64,000 nucleotides of DNA from Nocardia pneumoniae NBRC 100136 (GCF_000308755.1 NZ_BAGF01000027.1:1-64000), one strand, 5' to 3'; numbered from the stretch's first letter, positions 54,221-63,016 are shown. The notes: generated by a model from the sequence alone, not told the origin. Made by a program: numbers and translations.

Positions 54221-55684
54221 ATGTCCGCCCAACCATCCGCTCCACCCTCCGGAGGGCGGACACCGACCGTCATCCGGGTGCTGGTCCTCGCGACGTTCGT
54301 GGTGATCCTGAACGAGACCATCATGATCAACGCGATCCCGCGGCTGATGGAGGACCTCGCGATCACCGACCGGTTGGCGCAATGGGTGTCCACCGCGTTC
54401 ATGCTGACGATGGCGGCGGTCATCCCGACGACCGGCTGGTTCCTGCAGCGGGTGTCGACCCGTCAGGCCTACGCCGCGGCGATGTGCGTCTTCCTGGCCG
54501 GTACCCTGCTGTCGGCTGTCGCGCCGTCGTTCGCCGTTCTGCTGATCGGACGGATCATCCAGGCGGGTGGCACCGCGGTGATGATGCCGCTGCTGATGAC
54601 CACGCTGATGACGGTGGTGCCCGAGCACGACCGCGGCCGGGTGATGGGCAATGTCACCCTGGCCATTTCGGTGGCCCCCGCGATGGGGCCGGTGATCTCC
54701 GGAGCGGTGCTGCAAATCGGTTCGTGGCGTTGGCTTTTCCTGCTGGTGCTGCCGATCGCAGGCGTGATCGCCTGGCTCGGCCTGCGCCAGCTGGAGAACG
54801 TCGGTGAACCGCAGACCGGGCAGATCGACGTGGCCAGCGTGGCACTGGCCGCGCTCGGGTTCGGCGGGCTGGTGTTCGGGCTCAGCCGGTTCGAGAGCGG
54901 CAACCTCGCCGGTCCGGCGCTGATCGTCGCCGCGGGCTCGGCCCTGATCGCCGTGTTCGTGTTCCGTCAGCTGCGCCTGCAGCGCACCGGCACTCCGCTG
55001 CTGGATCTGCGGGTCCTGCGGTCGGGCACCTACACCAAGGCGCTGATTCTGATGTCGGTCGCGTTCATGGCGATGCTCGGGTCGATGATCCTGCTGCCGT
55101 TGTACCTGCAGAACCTGCGTGGCCTGAGTCCACTGGCCACCGGCTTGCTGGTGATGCCGGGCGGGTTGGCGATGGGTCTGCTCGGCCCGACCGTCGGGCG
55201 CCTGTTCGACCGGTTCGGCGGACGCTTGCTGGTGATCCCGGGCTCGATCGGCATCGCCGCGGCACTGGCCGGGTTCACCCGGATCTCGATGACCATGCCG
55301 TACTGGCAGCTGCTGATCCTGCACATCCTGCTGATGGTGTCGCTGGCCGCGGCCTTCACCCCGGTCTTCACCCTCGGCCTCGGTGCGCTGCCGCAGCAGC
55401 TGTACTCGCACGGCAGTTCCATGCTCGGCACGCTCCAGCAGGTCGCCGCGGCGTTCGGCACCGCCCTGGTGGTGACGGTGATGTCGGCCCGCAGCACCAC
55501 GCTGGTCGCCGAGGGCGCCGACCTCGTCGCCGCCACCCTCGACGGCATGCGCCTGGCCTTCCTCATCTCGGCGGCTTTGGCGCTGATCGTCATCGTCATG
55601 GCAGTGCTGCTGCCGAGCCGGACCGGCACCCCACACGCAGCCGAGGGCACCGAGCCTACGACCCCCGAACTGGTAAAGGGCTGA
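54221..55684 (+). CDS. MFS drug-efflux transporter, DHA2 (14-TM) type
   Basis: 487 residues, ATG after GGAGG. DHA2 hallmarks: FVVILNETIMINAIPRLMEDLAITDRLAQWVSTAFMLTMAAVIPTTGWFLQR, loop motif LIGRIIQAGGTAVMMPL, LAISVAPAMGPVISGAV (motif C). About 14 hydrophobic segments. Resembles the LmrB/EmrB group of proton-driven exporters. It could export a product of the sugar locus but has its own leader and terminator, so this is only context. Confidence 0.9.
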   Translation: MSAQPSAPPSGGRTPTVIRVLVLATFVVILNETIMINAIPRLMEDLAITDRLAQWVSTAFMLTMAAVIPTTGWFLQRVSTRQAYAAAMCVFLAGTLLSAVAPSFAVLLIGRIIQAGGTAVMMPLLMTTLMTVVPEHDRGRVMGNVTLAISVAPAMGPVISGAVLQIGSWRWLFLLVLPIAGVIAWLGLRQLENVGEPQTGQIDVASVALAALGFGGLVFGLSRFESGNLAGPALIVAAGSALIAVFVFRQLRLQRTGTPLLDLRVLRSGTYTKALILMSVAFMAMLGSMILLPLYLQNLRGLSPLATGLLVMPGGLAMGLLGPTVGRLFDRFGGRLLVIPGSIGIAAALAGFTRISMTMPYWQLLILHILLMVSLAAAFTPVFTLGLGALPQQLYSHGSSMLGTLQQVAAAFGTALVVTVMSARSTTLVAEGADLVAATLDGMRLAFLISAALALIVIVMAVLLPSRTGTPHAAEGTEPTTPELVKG

Positions 55685-55696
55685 ACGGAATTCGGC

Positions 55697-55739
55697 ACGA
55701 CGAGGCCCCTGGCTGCATCGAGGCCAGGGGCCTCGTCGT
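55697..55739. terminator. Strong terminator hairpin after the MFS gene
   Basis: A perfect 17-bp stem, with left arm 55697-55713 (ACGACGAGGCCCCTGGC) and right arm 55723-55739, around a 9-nt loop. It lies 12 nt after the MFS stop, with no T-run. Confidence 0.75.
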
Positions 55740-55822
55740 ATGGATCGGTCCGTACCAGGGCGAAGTGCGGCCGTAATGCGATGGGGTAGCCGATCAGCTG
55801 ACCAGCCAGCCGCTCGGTTACC

Positions 55823-56776
55823 TCATCGACGCTGGGTTCGCCCTGGGGCCGCGGGTAAGGGGTCGACGGATTGTGTGAGCGATTCGTAGAGCCACTGGTG
55901 AGCGGCGCCGAGCGTGGGGGTGCCGGTGACCTCGTCGGTGAGGCGCCAGTATCGGTGGATGCGGGGATCGGTGTCGGTCGCGCCGTTCAGGAGCTCGCGG
56001 CGGAACCGTGGCGTGTCGCGTGTGCCGCGGGCGGTGGCGTGGGCGTCGACGAACTGGTCGAGTTCGGGCCCGGGCCGAGGTGGCTGGTGGGTGATCAGGC
56101 GGTCGATGGCGGACTGGTATGCCGGAGCGACTCCGGTGAGCAGTTCACGCTTGTGGCGGATCGCAGTCCGGTCCGATCGCCAGAGCTGGCGTGAGATGAC
56201 GGAGTGGAAGGCGGGATCGGTGATGAGAGTGGCGAGTTCGGCGTAGGCCGCGATGTGGTGGGTGTCCGGGTCGTGTGGTAGGTCGGGCACGTTCATCGCG
56301 ACGAAATCGTCGAGTAGATCCGGGGGAATAGGTGTGAGCACGCGTCGCCAGAAGGCCACGATCGCGTCGTGTGTGCGGCGCCGGTCCTGGACTGCGCCCA
56401 GCACTTCCAGGCGCGCGGCCCGTTCGGCGGGGGAGGCCTCTTCGACGGCCCGCAGTGAGGCACGCCGCCAGGTCAGCGCGGCCAGTTCGGTGTCGAGCGC
56501 TCGACGTTCGGCGGCGACCGCGTCGGCGACGGAAACGGTGCCTGCGAGGACATCCACGATCGCGGTCAAGGACACACCCAGCGCACGCAGTCGGCGCACC
56601 AGCAGGAGTTGATCGACGGCGGTGGCCGGATCGAAGGTCCGGTGTCCGCCGGATGTGCGCTGAGCAGCCAGAATCCCTTGGTCGCAATAGAAGCGGATGG
56701 TGCGGATCGGCACACCGGTCAGTCGAGACAGCTCCCCGATGCTCACCACGCCGGTGTTTCGTGTGTTGTCGGTCAC
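55823..56776 (-). CDS. MerR-family regulator
   Basis: 317 residues from GTG 56776. N-terminal MerR HTH: VSIGELSRLTGVPIRTIRFYCDQGILAAQRTSGGHRTFDPATAVDQLLLVRRLRALG, followed by the dimerisation helix. The long C-terminal domain (about 200 residues) is helical and of a TipAS-like/unclassified type. An upstream in-frame extension to 56902 crosses the operator and is rejected. Divergent from the DinB-like gene at 56850, with the operator between. Confidence 0.88.
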   Translation of the reverse strand: MTDNTRNTGVVSIGELSRLTGVPIRTIRFYCDQGILAAQRTSGGHRTFDPATAVDQLLLVRRLRALGVSLTAIVDVLAGTVSVADAVAAERRALDTELAALTWRRASLRAVEEASPAERAARLEVLGAVQDRRRTHDAIVAFWRRVLTPIPPDLLDDFVAMNVPDLPHDPDTHHIAAYAELATLITDPAFHSVISRQLWRSDRTAIRHKRELLTGVAPAYQSAIDRLITHQPPRPGPELDQFVDAHATARGTRDTPRFRRELLNGATDTDPRIHRYWRLTDEVTGTPTLGAAHQWLYESLTQSVDPLPAAPGRTQRR

Positions 56777-56783
56777 TATCGCT

Positions 56784-56814
56784 GGAACCTCCACCCGGGT
56801 GGAGTTCCTACCGT
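56784..56814 (+). promoter_or_regulatory. MerR operator with 19-bp spacer promoter
   Basis: A perfect 16-bp palindrome CTCCACCCGGGTGGAG (56789-56804) lies between GGAACC (56784-56789) and TACCGT (56809-56814), spaced 19 bp. This is the MerR-activated geometry for rightward transcription of the gene at 56850. It sits 13 nt from the merR start, so it would also autoregulate. Confidence 0.6.
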
Positions 56815-56849
56815 ACTGGAACACCCCCGGAGAGATGGAGCAACGCGAA

Positions 56850-57491
56850 ATGACCGGAAGCGCAACGATGACGACCGACGAGATGTGGCGGGCGGTCGCC
56901 ACCGAACGGGCAAGCCTGGTCGAACTTCTGGAGACCCTGTCCGAGAACGACTGGAATCACGCTTCCTTGTGCGAGGGCTGGCGGGTGCGTGATGTCGTCG
57001 CCCACATCGTGCTGTCCGCACGTCCCAGCATCGCCTGGATTCTGGTCAACGTGATCCGCGCCCGCGGCAACCTGGACCGCGCGATCCGAGACACCGCCAT
57101 CCGCCTCGCCGACCGCGCGACGACGACGCAGTTGCTGGCCGCGCTGCGCGACAGCATCGGCGCGCGCTCGACGCCGATCGGCACCACCGCCGCCGATCGG
57201 CTGATGGACCTGCTGGTGCACGGGCAGGACATCGCGGTGCCACTCGGCATCACCCGCGCCATGCCCGTCGCCGCGGCCCGATCGGCTCTCGAACGAGTCT
57301 GGACAGCCGATACGTTCCGGTCCCGCGCGAAGTTCGCCGGATATCACCTCGTGGCAACCGATGCCGGATGGGACGCCGGCGCCGGGCTCGCTGTCGAAGG
57401 CCCGGTCGCCTCGCTGCTCCTGCTGGTCGCCGGTCGCCGCGTCGGGCGAGAACACCTCACGGGTGCGGGAGCCGAGCGGATGCTCGCCTGA
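56850..57491 (+). CDS. DinB/maleylpyruvate isomerase-fold (mycothiol-type) protein
   Basis: 213 residues from ATG 56850, with GGAG 9 nt upstream; ATG 56835 and 56868 are possible. TIGR03083-type pattern: RASLVELLETLSENDWNHASLCEGWRVRDVVAHIVLS with the first His, then ADRLMDLLVHGQDIAVPLG with the second. Such proteins are metal-binding four-helix bundles, many being mycothiol-dependent enzymes. MerR control suggests detoxification. Substrate unknown. Confidence 0.82.
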   Translation: MTGSATMTTDEMWRAVATERASLVELLETLSENDWNHASLCEGWRVRDVVAHIVLSARPSIAWILVNVIRARGNLDRAIRDTAIRLADRATTTQLLAALRDSIGARSTPIGTTAADRLMDLLVHGQDIAVPLGITRAMPVAAARSALERVWTADTFRSRAKFAGYHLVATDAGWDAGAGLAVEGPVASLLLLVAGRRVGREHLTGAGAERMLA

Positions 57492-57503
57492 AGGACAGAG
57501 CCG

Positions 57504-58208
57504 CTACCGGTGTTCGGGATTCTCGAAGTCGAAGCGGCACCCGGCATCCCATTCGGAGCGCTGGTTGCCGTGTGCCGGGATTCCGTTGTTGTCTTTGAGC
57601 ATTCGCGCCAGGTGCAGCAGGTTCCAGGTCATGAATGTGGTGTTGCGGTTGGTGAAGTCGTTCTCCGGCCCGCCGGATCCGGGATCCAGATAGGACGGTC
57701 CCGGTCCCGCCTCGCCGATCCAGCCCGCGTCGGCCTGGGGCGGAATGGTGTAGCCGAGGTGCTGGAGACTGTAGAGCACGTTCATCGCGCAATGCTTCAC
57801 GCCGTCCTCGTTGCCGGTGATGATGCAGCCGCCGACGCGGCCGTAGTAGGCGTATTGGCCGCGTTCGTTGAGGATCGACGAATTGCCGTAGAGCCGCTCG
57901 ATGACCTTCTTGGTGACGGAACTGTTGTCGCCCAGCCATATCGGTCCCGCCAGCACAAGGATGTCGGCATCCATGACCTGGCGTTGCAGGGCGGGCCACT
58001 CGTCGGTGGCCCAGCCGTGCTCGGTCATGTCCGGCCAGACGCCCGGGGCGATGTCGTGATCCACGGCGCGGATATGGGAGACCTGGACGCCGTTCTTCTC
58101 CATGATGTGGGCGCTGAGATCGATCAGTCCTTGGGTATTGCTTCGTTCCGGTGAGCGCTTGAGTGTGCAGTTGATGAACAGGGCCCGCAGGTCGCCGAAG
58201 CTGGTCAT
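57504..58208 (-). CDS. Flavodoxin-fold NAD(P)H-dependent oxidoreductase
   Basis: 234 residues from ATG 58208 with AGGAGAGG upstream. FMN-binding N-terminus (LRALFINCTLKRSPERSNTQGLI), then DADILVLAGPIWLGDNSSVTKKVIERL and GGCIITGNEDGVKHCAMNVLYSLQHLGY, as in NADPH:FMN reductases and quinone reductases of the flavodoxin_2 family. A reductase for quinones or small electrophiles. Convergent with the DinB-like gene (12 nt gap). Confidence 0.85.
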   Translation of the reverse strand: MTSFGDLRALFINCTLKRSPERSNTQGLIDLSAHIMEKNGVQVSHIRAVDHDIAPGVWPDMTEHGWATDEWPALQRQVMDADILVLAGPIWLGDNSSVTKKVIERLYGNSSILNERGQYAYYGRVGGCIITGNEDGVKHCAMNVLYSLQHLGYTIPPQADAGWIGEAGPGPSYLDPGSGGPENDFTNRNTTFMTWNLLHLARMLKDNNGIPAHGNQRSEWDAGCRFDFENPEHR

Positions 58209-58339
58209 GATCCTCTCCTGGACGTGCTCGTTGTGGGTCTGGCGTCGATTGGTTTTGCGCTGGCGGCCCGAACAGACCTCTGGGCATGCACCAATCGTGC
58301 CGGACCGACTTCCTGCGCGACACCGTCCACGCTGCGGCG

Positions 58340-58741
58340 TCACACTTTCGTCACTACTGCCCTGCCACGAAACGAGAAAAGCGACCGACCGCCGCCGAAA
58401 CACCACAACGCGATGACCGGGTCGCAGATCGCGCAGCCAAGGGACGAGTCGTGGGCGAAAGGGATGATGGGGTTGCCCTTGAAATGGTGCAGCAGGTCCC
58501 AGGCGGTGTGCAGGAGCCATGCGATGCCGATGAAGGTCCAGGATTCCAGTCCGCGATAGGCGCAGTAGGTGACAATGGCGGTGAACAGGAATTCCCAGCC
58601 GCCGAGTCCGCCGCCGCTCAGGTAGGCGGCACCGGCACCGGCGACCATGATGGCGTTGAAGTGGCGCCGGTGCGGTTCGCGGATCGCCGACATCACCAGC
58701 GCGTACAGGATGCCGATCACGACCGGGGCGATGTAACTCAT
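58340..58741 (-). CDS. Small membrane protein, DUF6010-like
   Basis: 133 residues, about four hydrophobic segments: IAPVVIGILYALVMSAI, HFNAIMVAGAGAAYLSGGGLGGWEFLFTAIVTYCAYRGL, FIGIAWLLHTAWDLLHHFKG and AICDPVIALWCFGG. His/Trp/Asp pattern HTAWDLLHHF is conserved in DUF6010-type proteins. Function unknown. 131 nt upstream of the flavodoxin-fold gene on the same strand. Confidence 0.75.
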   Translation of the reverse strand: MSYIAPVVIGILYALVMSAIREPHRRHFNAIMVAGAGAAYLSGGGLGGWEFLFTAIVTYCAYRGLESWTFIGIAWLLHTAWDLLHHFKGNPIIPFAHDSSLGCAICDPVIALWCFGGGRSLFSFRGRAVVTKV

Positions 58742-58920
58742 TGTCCGAAGCTATCCGGCCGTTCCATCGCCTCCCAGTGGCATTGATGCCACGTTCCAAC
58801 TGGAAATCGCCACCCGACCGGCGCGTGCGCACCCGCGGTGGCGGCGGTCACAGGGTGATTGAGGGGGACGGTCGCGGGTATGCGGCCGGTGTCAGCCGAT
58901 AAGTGAATGGGAGGTATGTG

Positions 58921-59172
58921 ATGCCGGAGCATCAGAGTGGACCTCGGGAAGCTGTCGAAGGTGTCGTCGAGGACATCAAGGGCAAGACCAAGGAAGCTGC
59001 GGGCGTCGTTACCGGCGACGAGGACCTGAAGAAAGAGGGTCGAGCGCAGCAGGACAAGGCCGATTCCGAGCGGGATGCGGCGCGCAAGGAAGCCGAGGCC
59101 GAAAAGGCCCGTGCCGAAGCCGATGTCGACGAGGCACGGCAGGGCGCGTTCCAGAGCAGTAAGGACGCCTAG
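58921..59172 (+). CDS. CsbD-like stress protein
   Basis: 83 residues from ATG 58921 (GGGAGGT upstream). N-terminal CsbD core: EDIKGKTKEAAGVVTGDEDLKKEGRAQQDKADSER, then an Ala/Glu/Lys helix. CsbD proteins are small, charged, general-stress proteins (sigmaB-type regulons in Gram-positives). A hairpin terminator follows at 59219. Confidence 0.85.
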   Translation: MPEHQSGPREAVEGVVEDIKGKTKEAAGVVTGDEDLKKEGRAQQDKADSERDAARKEAEAEKARAEADVDEARQGAFQSSKDA

Positions 59173-59218
59173 CTTCCGCTGCGAGATCCGATGCGGCGGT
59201 AGGGCCGAGCGGCCCGTT

Positions 59219-59247
59219 CCCGGTGGCGGCGATCTGCTGCCACCGGG
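59219..59247. terminator. Terminator hairpin after the CsbD-like gene
   Basis: Perfect 9-bp stem CCCGGTGGC / GCCACCGGG with an 11-nt loop, located between the CsbD-like gene and the convergent lipase. Confidence 0.6.
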
Positions 59248-59327
59248 CCGTCATTCCTGAGGGGGGAACTCTTTCACGCACAGCGTCCGGGTTCGAGCGC
59301 CCGGACGCTGCATTGTTTTCCGCACGA

Positions 59328-60518
59328 TCAGCAATTGCTCGGCGCGGGCACACCGTGGAAGCGGTCATCGAGCCACCCGAGCGCCGACGGCACCCCCAAT
59401 ACCGCGGTGGACAAATGATCCGGGCTGGGCAGCATCTCGTATTGGAGCCGTACTCCCGCCGCGCAATACCGCCGGATCGTGCTGTCGACCGACGCCACCG
59501 GGACCAGGCCGTCGTTCACCGCCCGCCACTGGAAGATCGGCGTGGTGGGGATGCCGTCGTAGAGTTCCAGACTGTTCTCCTCGAGCACCGCGAGTGCGGA
59601 TTCGTCGTTGGCGAGCGACACCGACGTGGCGACGTCCATGACGCTGCGCCCTGCCCCCGCCAGCAGGATGTCGTTGGTGCAGCTGTTGGCTATGCGGTCC
59701 CGGACCGCCATCCCGAACGAGTTCAGATAGTCACTGATCGGCAACCGGGCCGGGTACTCCCGTTCCAGGCCGATCGCCGCCGCGAAGGCGAGACCGAACG
59801 CGGCGTGCCGCGTGTAGCCGAGGCCCTCGATCATGTCGAGCAGGTTCATCGGCACCCCACCGGCGGCGGCGCCGACCAGAGGCAGTTCCGGCGCGTAGGT
59901 CGGCGCGAGCGCCGCCGCCCAGGCGGTCGCCATACCACCGCCGGAGTAGCCGAGCATGGCGACCGGACTGTCGGCCAGCCCCAGTTCCGCGACCCGCCGC
60001 GCGGCGCGGATGCCGTCGAGGGTGATCGTGCCGCCCAGTTTCGCCGCGCCGTAGGCGCTGGTCGGGCCGAGGTGGTCGGGCAGAGCCACCGACCAGCCGC
60101 GCAGCAGCACGGCGTTCAGCGCGGGCGCTTCGCGCACCGCCAGGTTGGGGTCGTTGGTGTAGAGCACGCGGGACACCGCGCATTGGGTCCCGAGGCCGTT
60201 GATGATGTGCTGATAGGACAGCAGCGGCCCGCCGGGGGTGTAGTTCGGCGGCGTCAGCACGGTGGTGGTGGCCGCGATCGGCATGCCCGCGGAATTGCTG
60301 GAGCGGAACTTGATCATCGTGACCGTCGCGCCGGGGAACGTGAGCAGTCCAGGCATCGGCCGGACGGCGAGGACCTCGCCCGGCGCGGCGCGGTCCAGGT
60401 CCGCCGGTGCGGCATAGAACGGATCAGGGTCCGGTGCGGGATAGACCGGCTGCGCGGCGGCCGACGGCGCAATCGCGAAAAGCACGGCCACGGCGGTTGC
60501 GATACCTGATCGAAGCAT
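59328..60518 (-). CDS. Secreted lipase, LIP family (alpha/beta hydrolase)
   Basis: 396 residues with a Sec signal peptide (GIATAVAVLFAIAPSAAAQP, cleavage near residue 22). Secretory lipase family pattern: SYQHIINGLGTQCAVS, then nucleophile elbow GYSGGGMATAWAA, QWRAVNDGLVPVASVD and a late DHLSTA His. Similar actinobacterial enzymes release fatty acids from host or environmental lipids. Close to the KstR-linked lipid genes. Confidence 0.9.
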   Translation of the reverse strand: MLRSGIATAVAVLFAIAPSAAAQPVYPAPDPDPFYAAPADLDRAAPGEVLAVRPMPGLLTFPGATVTMIKFRSSNSAGMPIAATTTVLTPPNYTPGGPLLSYQHIINGLGTQCAVSRVLYTNDPNLAVREAPALNAVLLRGWSVALPDHLGPTSAYGAAKLGGTITLDGIRAARRVAELGLADSPVAMLGYSGGGMATAWAAALAPTYAPELPLVGAAAGGVPMNLLDMIEGLGYTRHAAFGLAFAAAIGLEREYPARLPISDYLNSFGMAVRDRIANSCTNDILLAGAGRSVMDVATSVSLANDESALAVLEENSLELYDGIPTTPIFQWRAVNDGLVPVASVDSTIRRYCAAGVRLQYEMLPSPDHLSTAVLGVPSALGWLDDRFHGVPAPSNC

Positions 60519-60699
60519 GGCGTTCGTCGACTCCCATTCACTACGTGCTTCCGGGACGGTGGTGCTGAAGTCGAATGCTCCGAATACCGATCGCCTGCGA
60601 CCGGTGCCCGGACCTGGTCACTGTAGGGGACGAGCGGAAGAAGCCGAGTTCGGCGCACCGCACCGGGGTGCGGTTTCCACGCCGCGCTCGGCGGGTGAT

Positions 60700-61446
60700 T
60701 CAGCTGTCGAAGCTCTTGTGCGGAATGCCCACGGTCAGACCGCCGTCGATGACGAACTCCGCTCCCGTCGAGTACGACGACTCGTCGCTGGCCAGGAACG
60801 TCACCAGCGCGGAGACCTCGGCCGGTTCGGCGGCGCGGCCGAGTGGGATCTGCAAGAAGTCCGCGGGGATGTTCTCGGTCATCGGCGTCCGGATCAGGCC
60901 GGGGTGCACGGAGTTCACCCGGATCTTGTACTGCGCCAACTCGAGAGCGGTGGACTTGGTGAGCCCGCGCACGGCGAACTTGGTGGCCGTGTAGCCGTGC
61001 AGGCCAGGGCTGCCGCGCATGCCCTCGACGGAGGAGATGTTGATGATCGAGCCGCCGCCCGCCTCGATCATGGCCGGTGTCGCGGCCTGCATGCCGAGGA
61101 ACGTGCCGGTCAGGTTGATGTCGATGATCCGCTGCCATTCGGCCAGCTCGAACGCGACGAGCAGGTTGCCGTTCGCGATGCCCGCGTTGTTCACCAGCAC
61201 GCTCAACGACCCGAACCGGCCCACCGCCTCGGCGACGGCTTTGCGCCAGTCGTCGGGTTCGCGCACGTCGAGGTGGACGTAGACCGCTTTGTCGCCCAGC
61301 TCCTCGGCGACCGCGGCGCCTTCGTCGTCGAGCACGTCGCCCAGCACCACGCGGGCGTCCTCGGCGACCAGCGCCCTGGCGTGCGCCGCGCCCATGCCGC
61401 GCGCCGCACCGCTGATCAACGCCACTTTGCCGGTCAAACGCCCCAT
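60700..61446 (-). CDS. Short-chain dehydrogenase, FabG3/3alpha(20beta)-HSD-like
   Basis: 248 residues. SDR core: GKVALISGAARGMGAAHARALVAEDARVVLGD (TGxxxGxG variant), NNAGIANG, ISSVEGMRG, YxxxK as YTATK, and VHPGLIRTPM. Very close by eye to mycobacterial FabG3, a 3alpha/20beta-hydroxysteroid dehydrogenase. NAD(H)-dependent. Faces MaoC across a KstR-type operator, which fits steroid metabolism. Confidence 0.88.
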   Translation of the reverse strand: MGRLTGKVALISGAARGMGAAHARALVAEDARVVLGDVLDDEGAAVAEELGDKAVYVHLDVREPDDWRKAVAEAVGRFGSLSVLVNNAGIANGNLLVAFELAEWQRIIDINLTGTFLGMQAATPAMIEAGGGSIINISSVEGMRGSPGLHGYTATKFAVRGLTKSTALELAQYKIRVNSVHPGLIRTPMTENIPADFLQIPLGRAAEPAEVSALVTFLASDESSYSTGAEFVIDGGLTVGIPHKSFDS

Positions 61447-61476
61447 GGGCGGTACCTCCGTCTCTCGAAATTCGTC

Positions 61477-61490
61477 TGAAACACGTTACA
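61477..61490. promoter_or_regulatory. KstR-type operator between SDR and MaoC
   Basis: TGAAACACGTTACA matches TNNAACNNGTTNNA, the consensus of the cholesterol-catabolism repressor KstR, at every fixed position. Flanking CTG/CAG extend the symmetry by one pair. Lies 31 nt upstream of the SDR start (61446) and 87 nt before MaoC (61578). Confidence 0.6.
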
Positions 61491-61577
61491 GATTGCGTCG
61501 CGTGCCCGGCGACAATAACCCAGCCCGCGGGCCGGAATCCTCTTGCCGGTGCGACGGGTCGGCCTAGGGTTCGTCGA

Positions 61578-62027
61578 ATGACCGACTTCACGATGGAAAC
61601 GCTGCGCACCGCGACGGGCGCCGAACTGGGCGTGAGTGACTGGATCGAGATCGATCAGCGGCGTATCGACGCCTTCGCCGACGCGACGGAGGATCGTCAG
61701 TGGATTCATGTCGATCCCGAGCGTGCCGCCGCGGGGCCGTACGGCACCACCATCGCCCACGGCTATCTCACGTTGTCGTTGCTGCCGCCGATCATCGGGC
61801 AGATCTTCCGGATCGCCGACGCGGCGGCCCGTATCAACTATGGCGTGAACAAAATCCGTTTTCCCGCGCCGGTTCCCTCGGGTTCGCGCATTCGCGGCCG
61901 GGCGCGGCTCGCGAGTGTCGAGGAGGTGGCGGGCGGCTTGCAGGTGATCCTCGCCGTGACCGTCGAGCGCGAGGGTGGCGACAAGCCGGTCTGTGTCGCG
62001 GAGACGGTGGTGCGGGTTCTGGCGTGA
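61578..62027 (+). CDS. MaoC-like (R)-specific enoyl-CoA hydratase
   Basis: 149 residues. Hot-dog fold hydratase motif: IDAFADATEDRQWIHVDPERAAAGPYGTTIAHGYLTLSLL with catalytic Asp and His, and GVNKIRFPAPVPSGSRIRGRA. Hydrates trans-2-enoyl-CoA to (R)-3-hydroxyacyl-CoA. Divergent from the SDR; a plausible step in side-chain or fatty-acid degradation. Confidence 0.9.
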   Translation: MTDFTMETLRTATGAELGVSDWIEIDQRRIDAFADATEDRQWIHVDPERAAAGPYGTTIAHGYLTLSLLPPIIGQIFRIADAAARINYGVNKIRFPAPVPSGSRIRGRARLASVEEVAGGLQVILAVTVEREGGDKPVCVAETVVRVLA

Positions 62028-62082
62028 CCGCTGCGTGGTAGCGCGGTCCGGCCACGCTGTTCGCCGCTGTGTCATGCTGGTA

Positions 62083-62096
62083 TAGAACGCGTTCTA
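62083..62096. promoter_or_regulatory. KstR-type operator upstream of alpha/beta hydrolase
   Basis: TAGAACGCGTTCTA is a perfect 14-bp palindrome and a full match to the KstR consensus TNNAACNNGTTNNA. Its position 24 nt before the ATG at 62120 fits repression of that gene. Confidence 0.65.
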
Positions 62097-62119
62097 ATTT
62101 GTCGCCTCAGGAGGTGTCC

Positions 62120-63016
62120 ATGACGAACTCGCCCCGACGTGTCGCGCGGTTCGGTGGACGTCTCCGGGTGCCGGACATCGCCGAGGTGCCCGGTGGTCGC
62201 CTGGTCGAGTTGCCGGGGCGAGGCCGGACCTACGTGGTGGACATCCCGGGGCCGGACCGCGCGCCGGTTCTGGTGCTGCTGCACGCTACGGCGTGCACCG
62301 CTTATCTCACTTGGTTTCCGTCGTTGGCGGCGCTGGCCGAGCGGTACCGGGTGATCCTGTTCGACCAGCGGTGGCACGGGCGCGGCATCCGCTCCGAGCG
62401 GTTCACGCTGGAGGACTGCGCCGACGATGTGGTGGCCGTCCTCGACGCGCTGCACGTGGACCGCGCCATGTGCGCGGGATTCTCTCTGGGCGGCATCGTG
62501 AGCCTGCTCGCCGGACATCGCCATCCCGACCGGGTGAGCGGTCTCGTTCTCTGCGCGACGCCCCATCGATTCCAGGAAACGCTGCCGGAGAAGGCTTTCC
62601 ACCGGACGTTCGGCGCCATCGCCGCCGCGGTCGGCCCGTACTCCTACCAGCGCGCCGAGAAGCTCGCCTGCCGCCTGCCGGAGCTTCCGGAGATCACCTG
62701 GCCGCCGGGACGGCTGAACCGTTGGGCGCTCGGCGAATTCCGCAGCACCAGCGGATGGGCGCTCGCTCAGGTGGTGGCGGAGGTCGGTCGCTTCGACGCG
62801 ACCGCGTGGCTGTCGAGTCTGACCATGCCGACGGCCGTGGTGATCACCACGCGCGACCGGGCGATCCCGGTCTCCCGGCAGGTGGAGCTGGCGACCATGA
62901 TTCCCGCCGCGAGCACGCACGTGGTCGAGGCCGGGCACGCGTCCTGCGTGCTGGAGGCCGACCGGTTCGTGCCGGTGTTGCTCGAAGCCTGCGCGGCGGT
63001 CGCCGCGAAGATCTGA
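62120..63016 (+). CDS. Alpha/beta hydrolase (KstR-linked)
   Basis: 298 residues from ATG 62120 with CAGGAGG. Motifs: LLHATACTAYLTWFPSL, DQRWHGRG, nucleophile elbow GFSLGG, and late TTRDRAIP Asp and VEAGHASCV His. Regulated by the perfect KstR-type palindrome upstream. Mycobacterial relatives act on lipid or steroid substrates; the actual ester or C-C bond is unknown. Confidence 0.85.
   Translation: MTNSPRRVARFGGRLRVPDIAEVPGGRLVELPGRGRTYVVDIPGPDRAPVLVLLHATACTAYLTWFPSLAALAERYRVILFDQRWHGRGIRSERFTLEDCADDVVAVLDALHVDRAMCAGFSLGGIVSLLAGHRHPDRVSGLVLCATPHRFQETLPEKAFHRTFGAIAAAVGPYSYQRAEKLACRLPELPEITWPPGRLNRWALGEFRSTSGWALAQVVAEVGRFDATAWLSSLTMPTAVVITTRDRAIPVSRQVELATMIPAASTHVVEAGHASCVLEADRFVPVLLEACAAVAAKI

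Noticed and set aside
59223..60509. Plus-strand open frame of about 428 codons across the lipase
   Set aside because: Opposite strand to a clear signal-peptide lipase with catalytic motifs; composition is Arg/Gly-rich without any domain.
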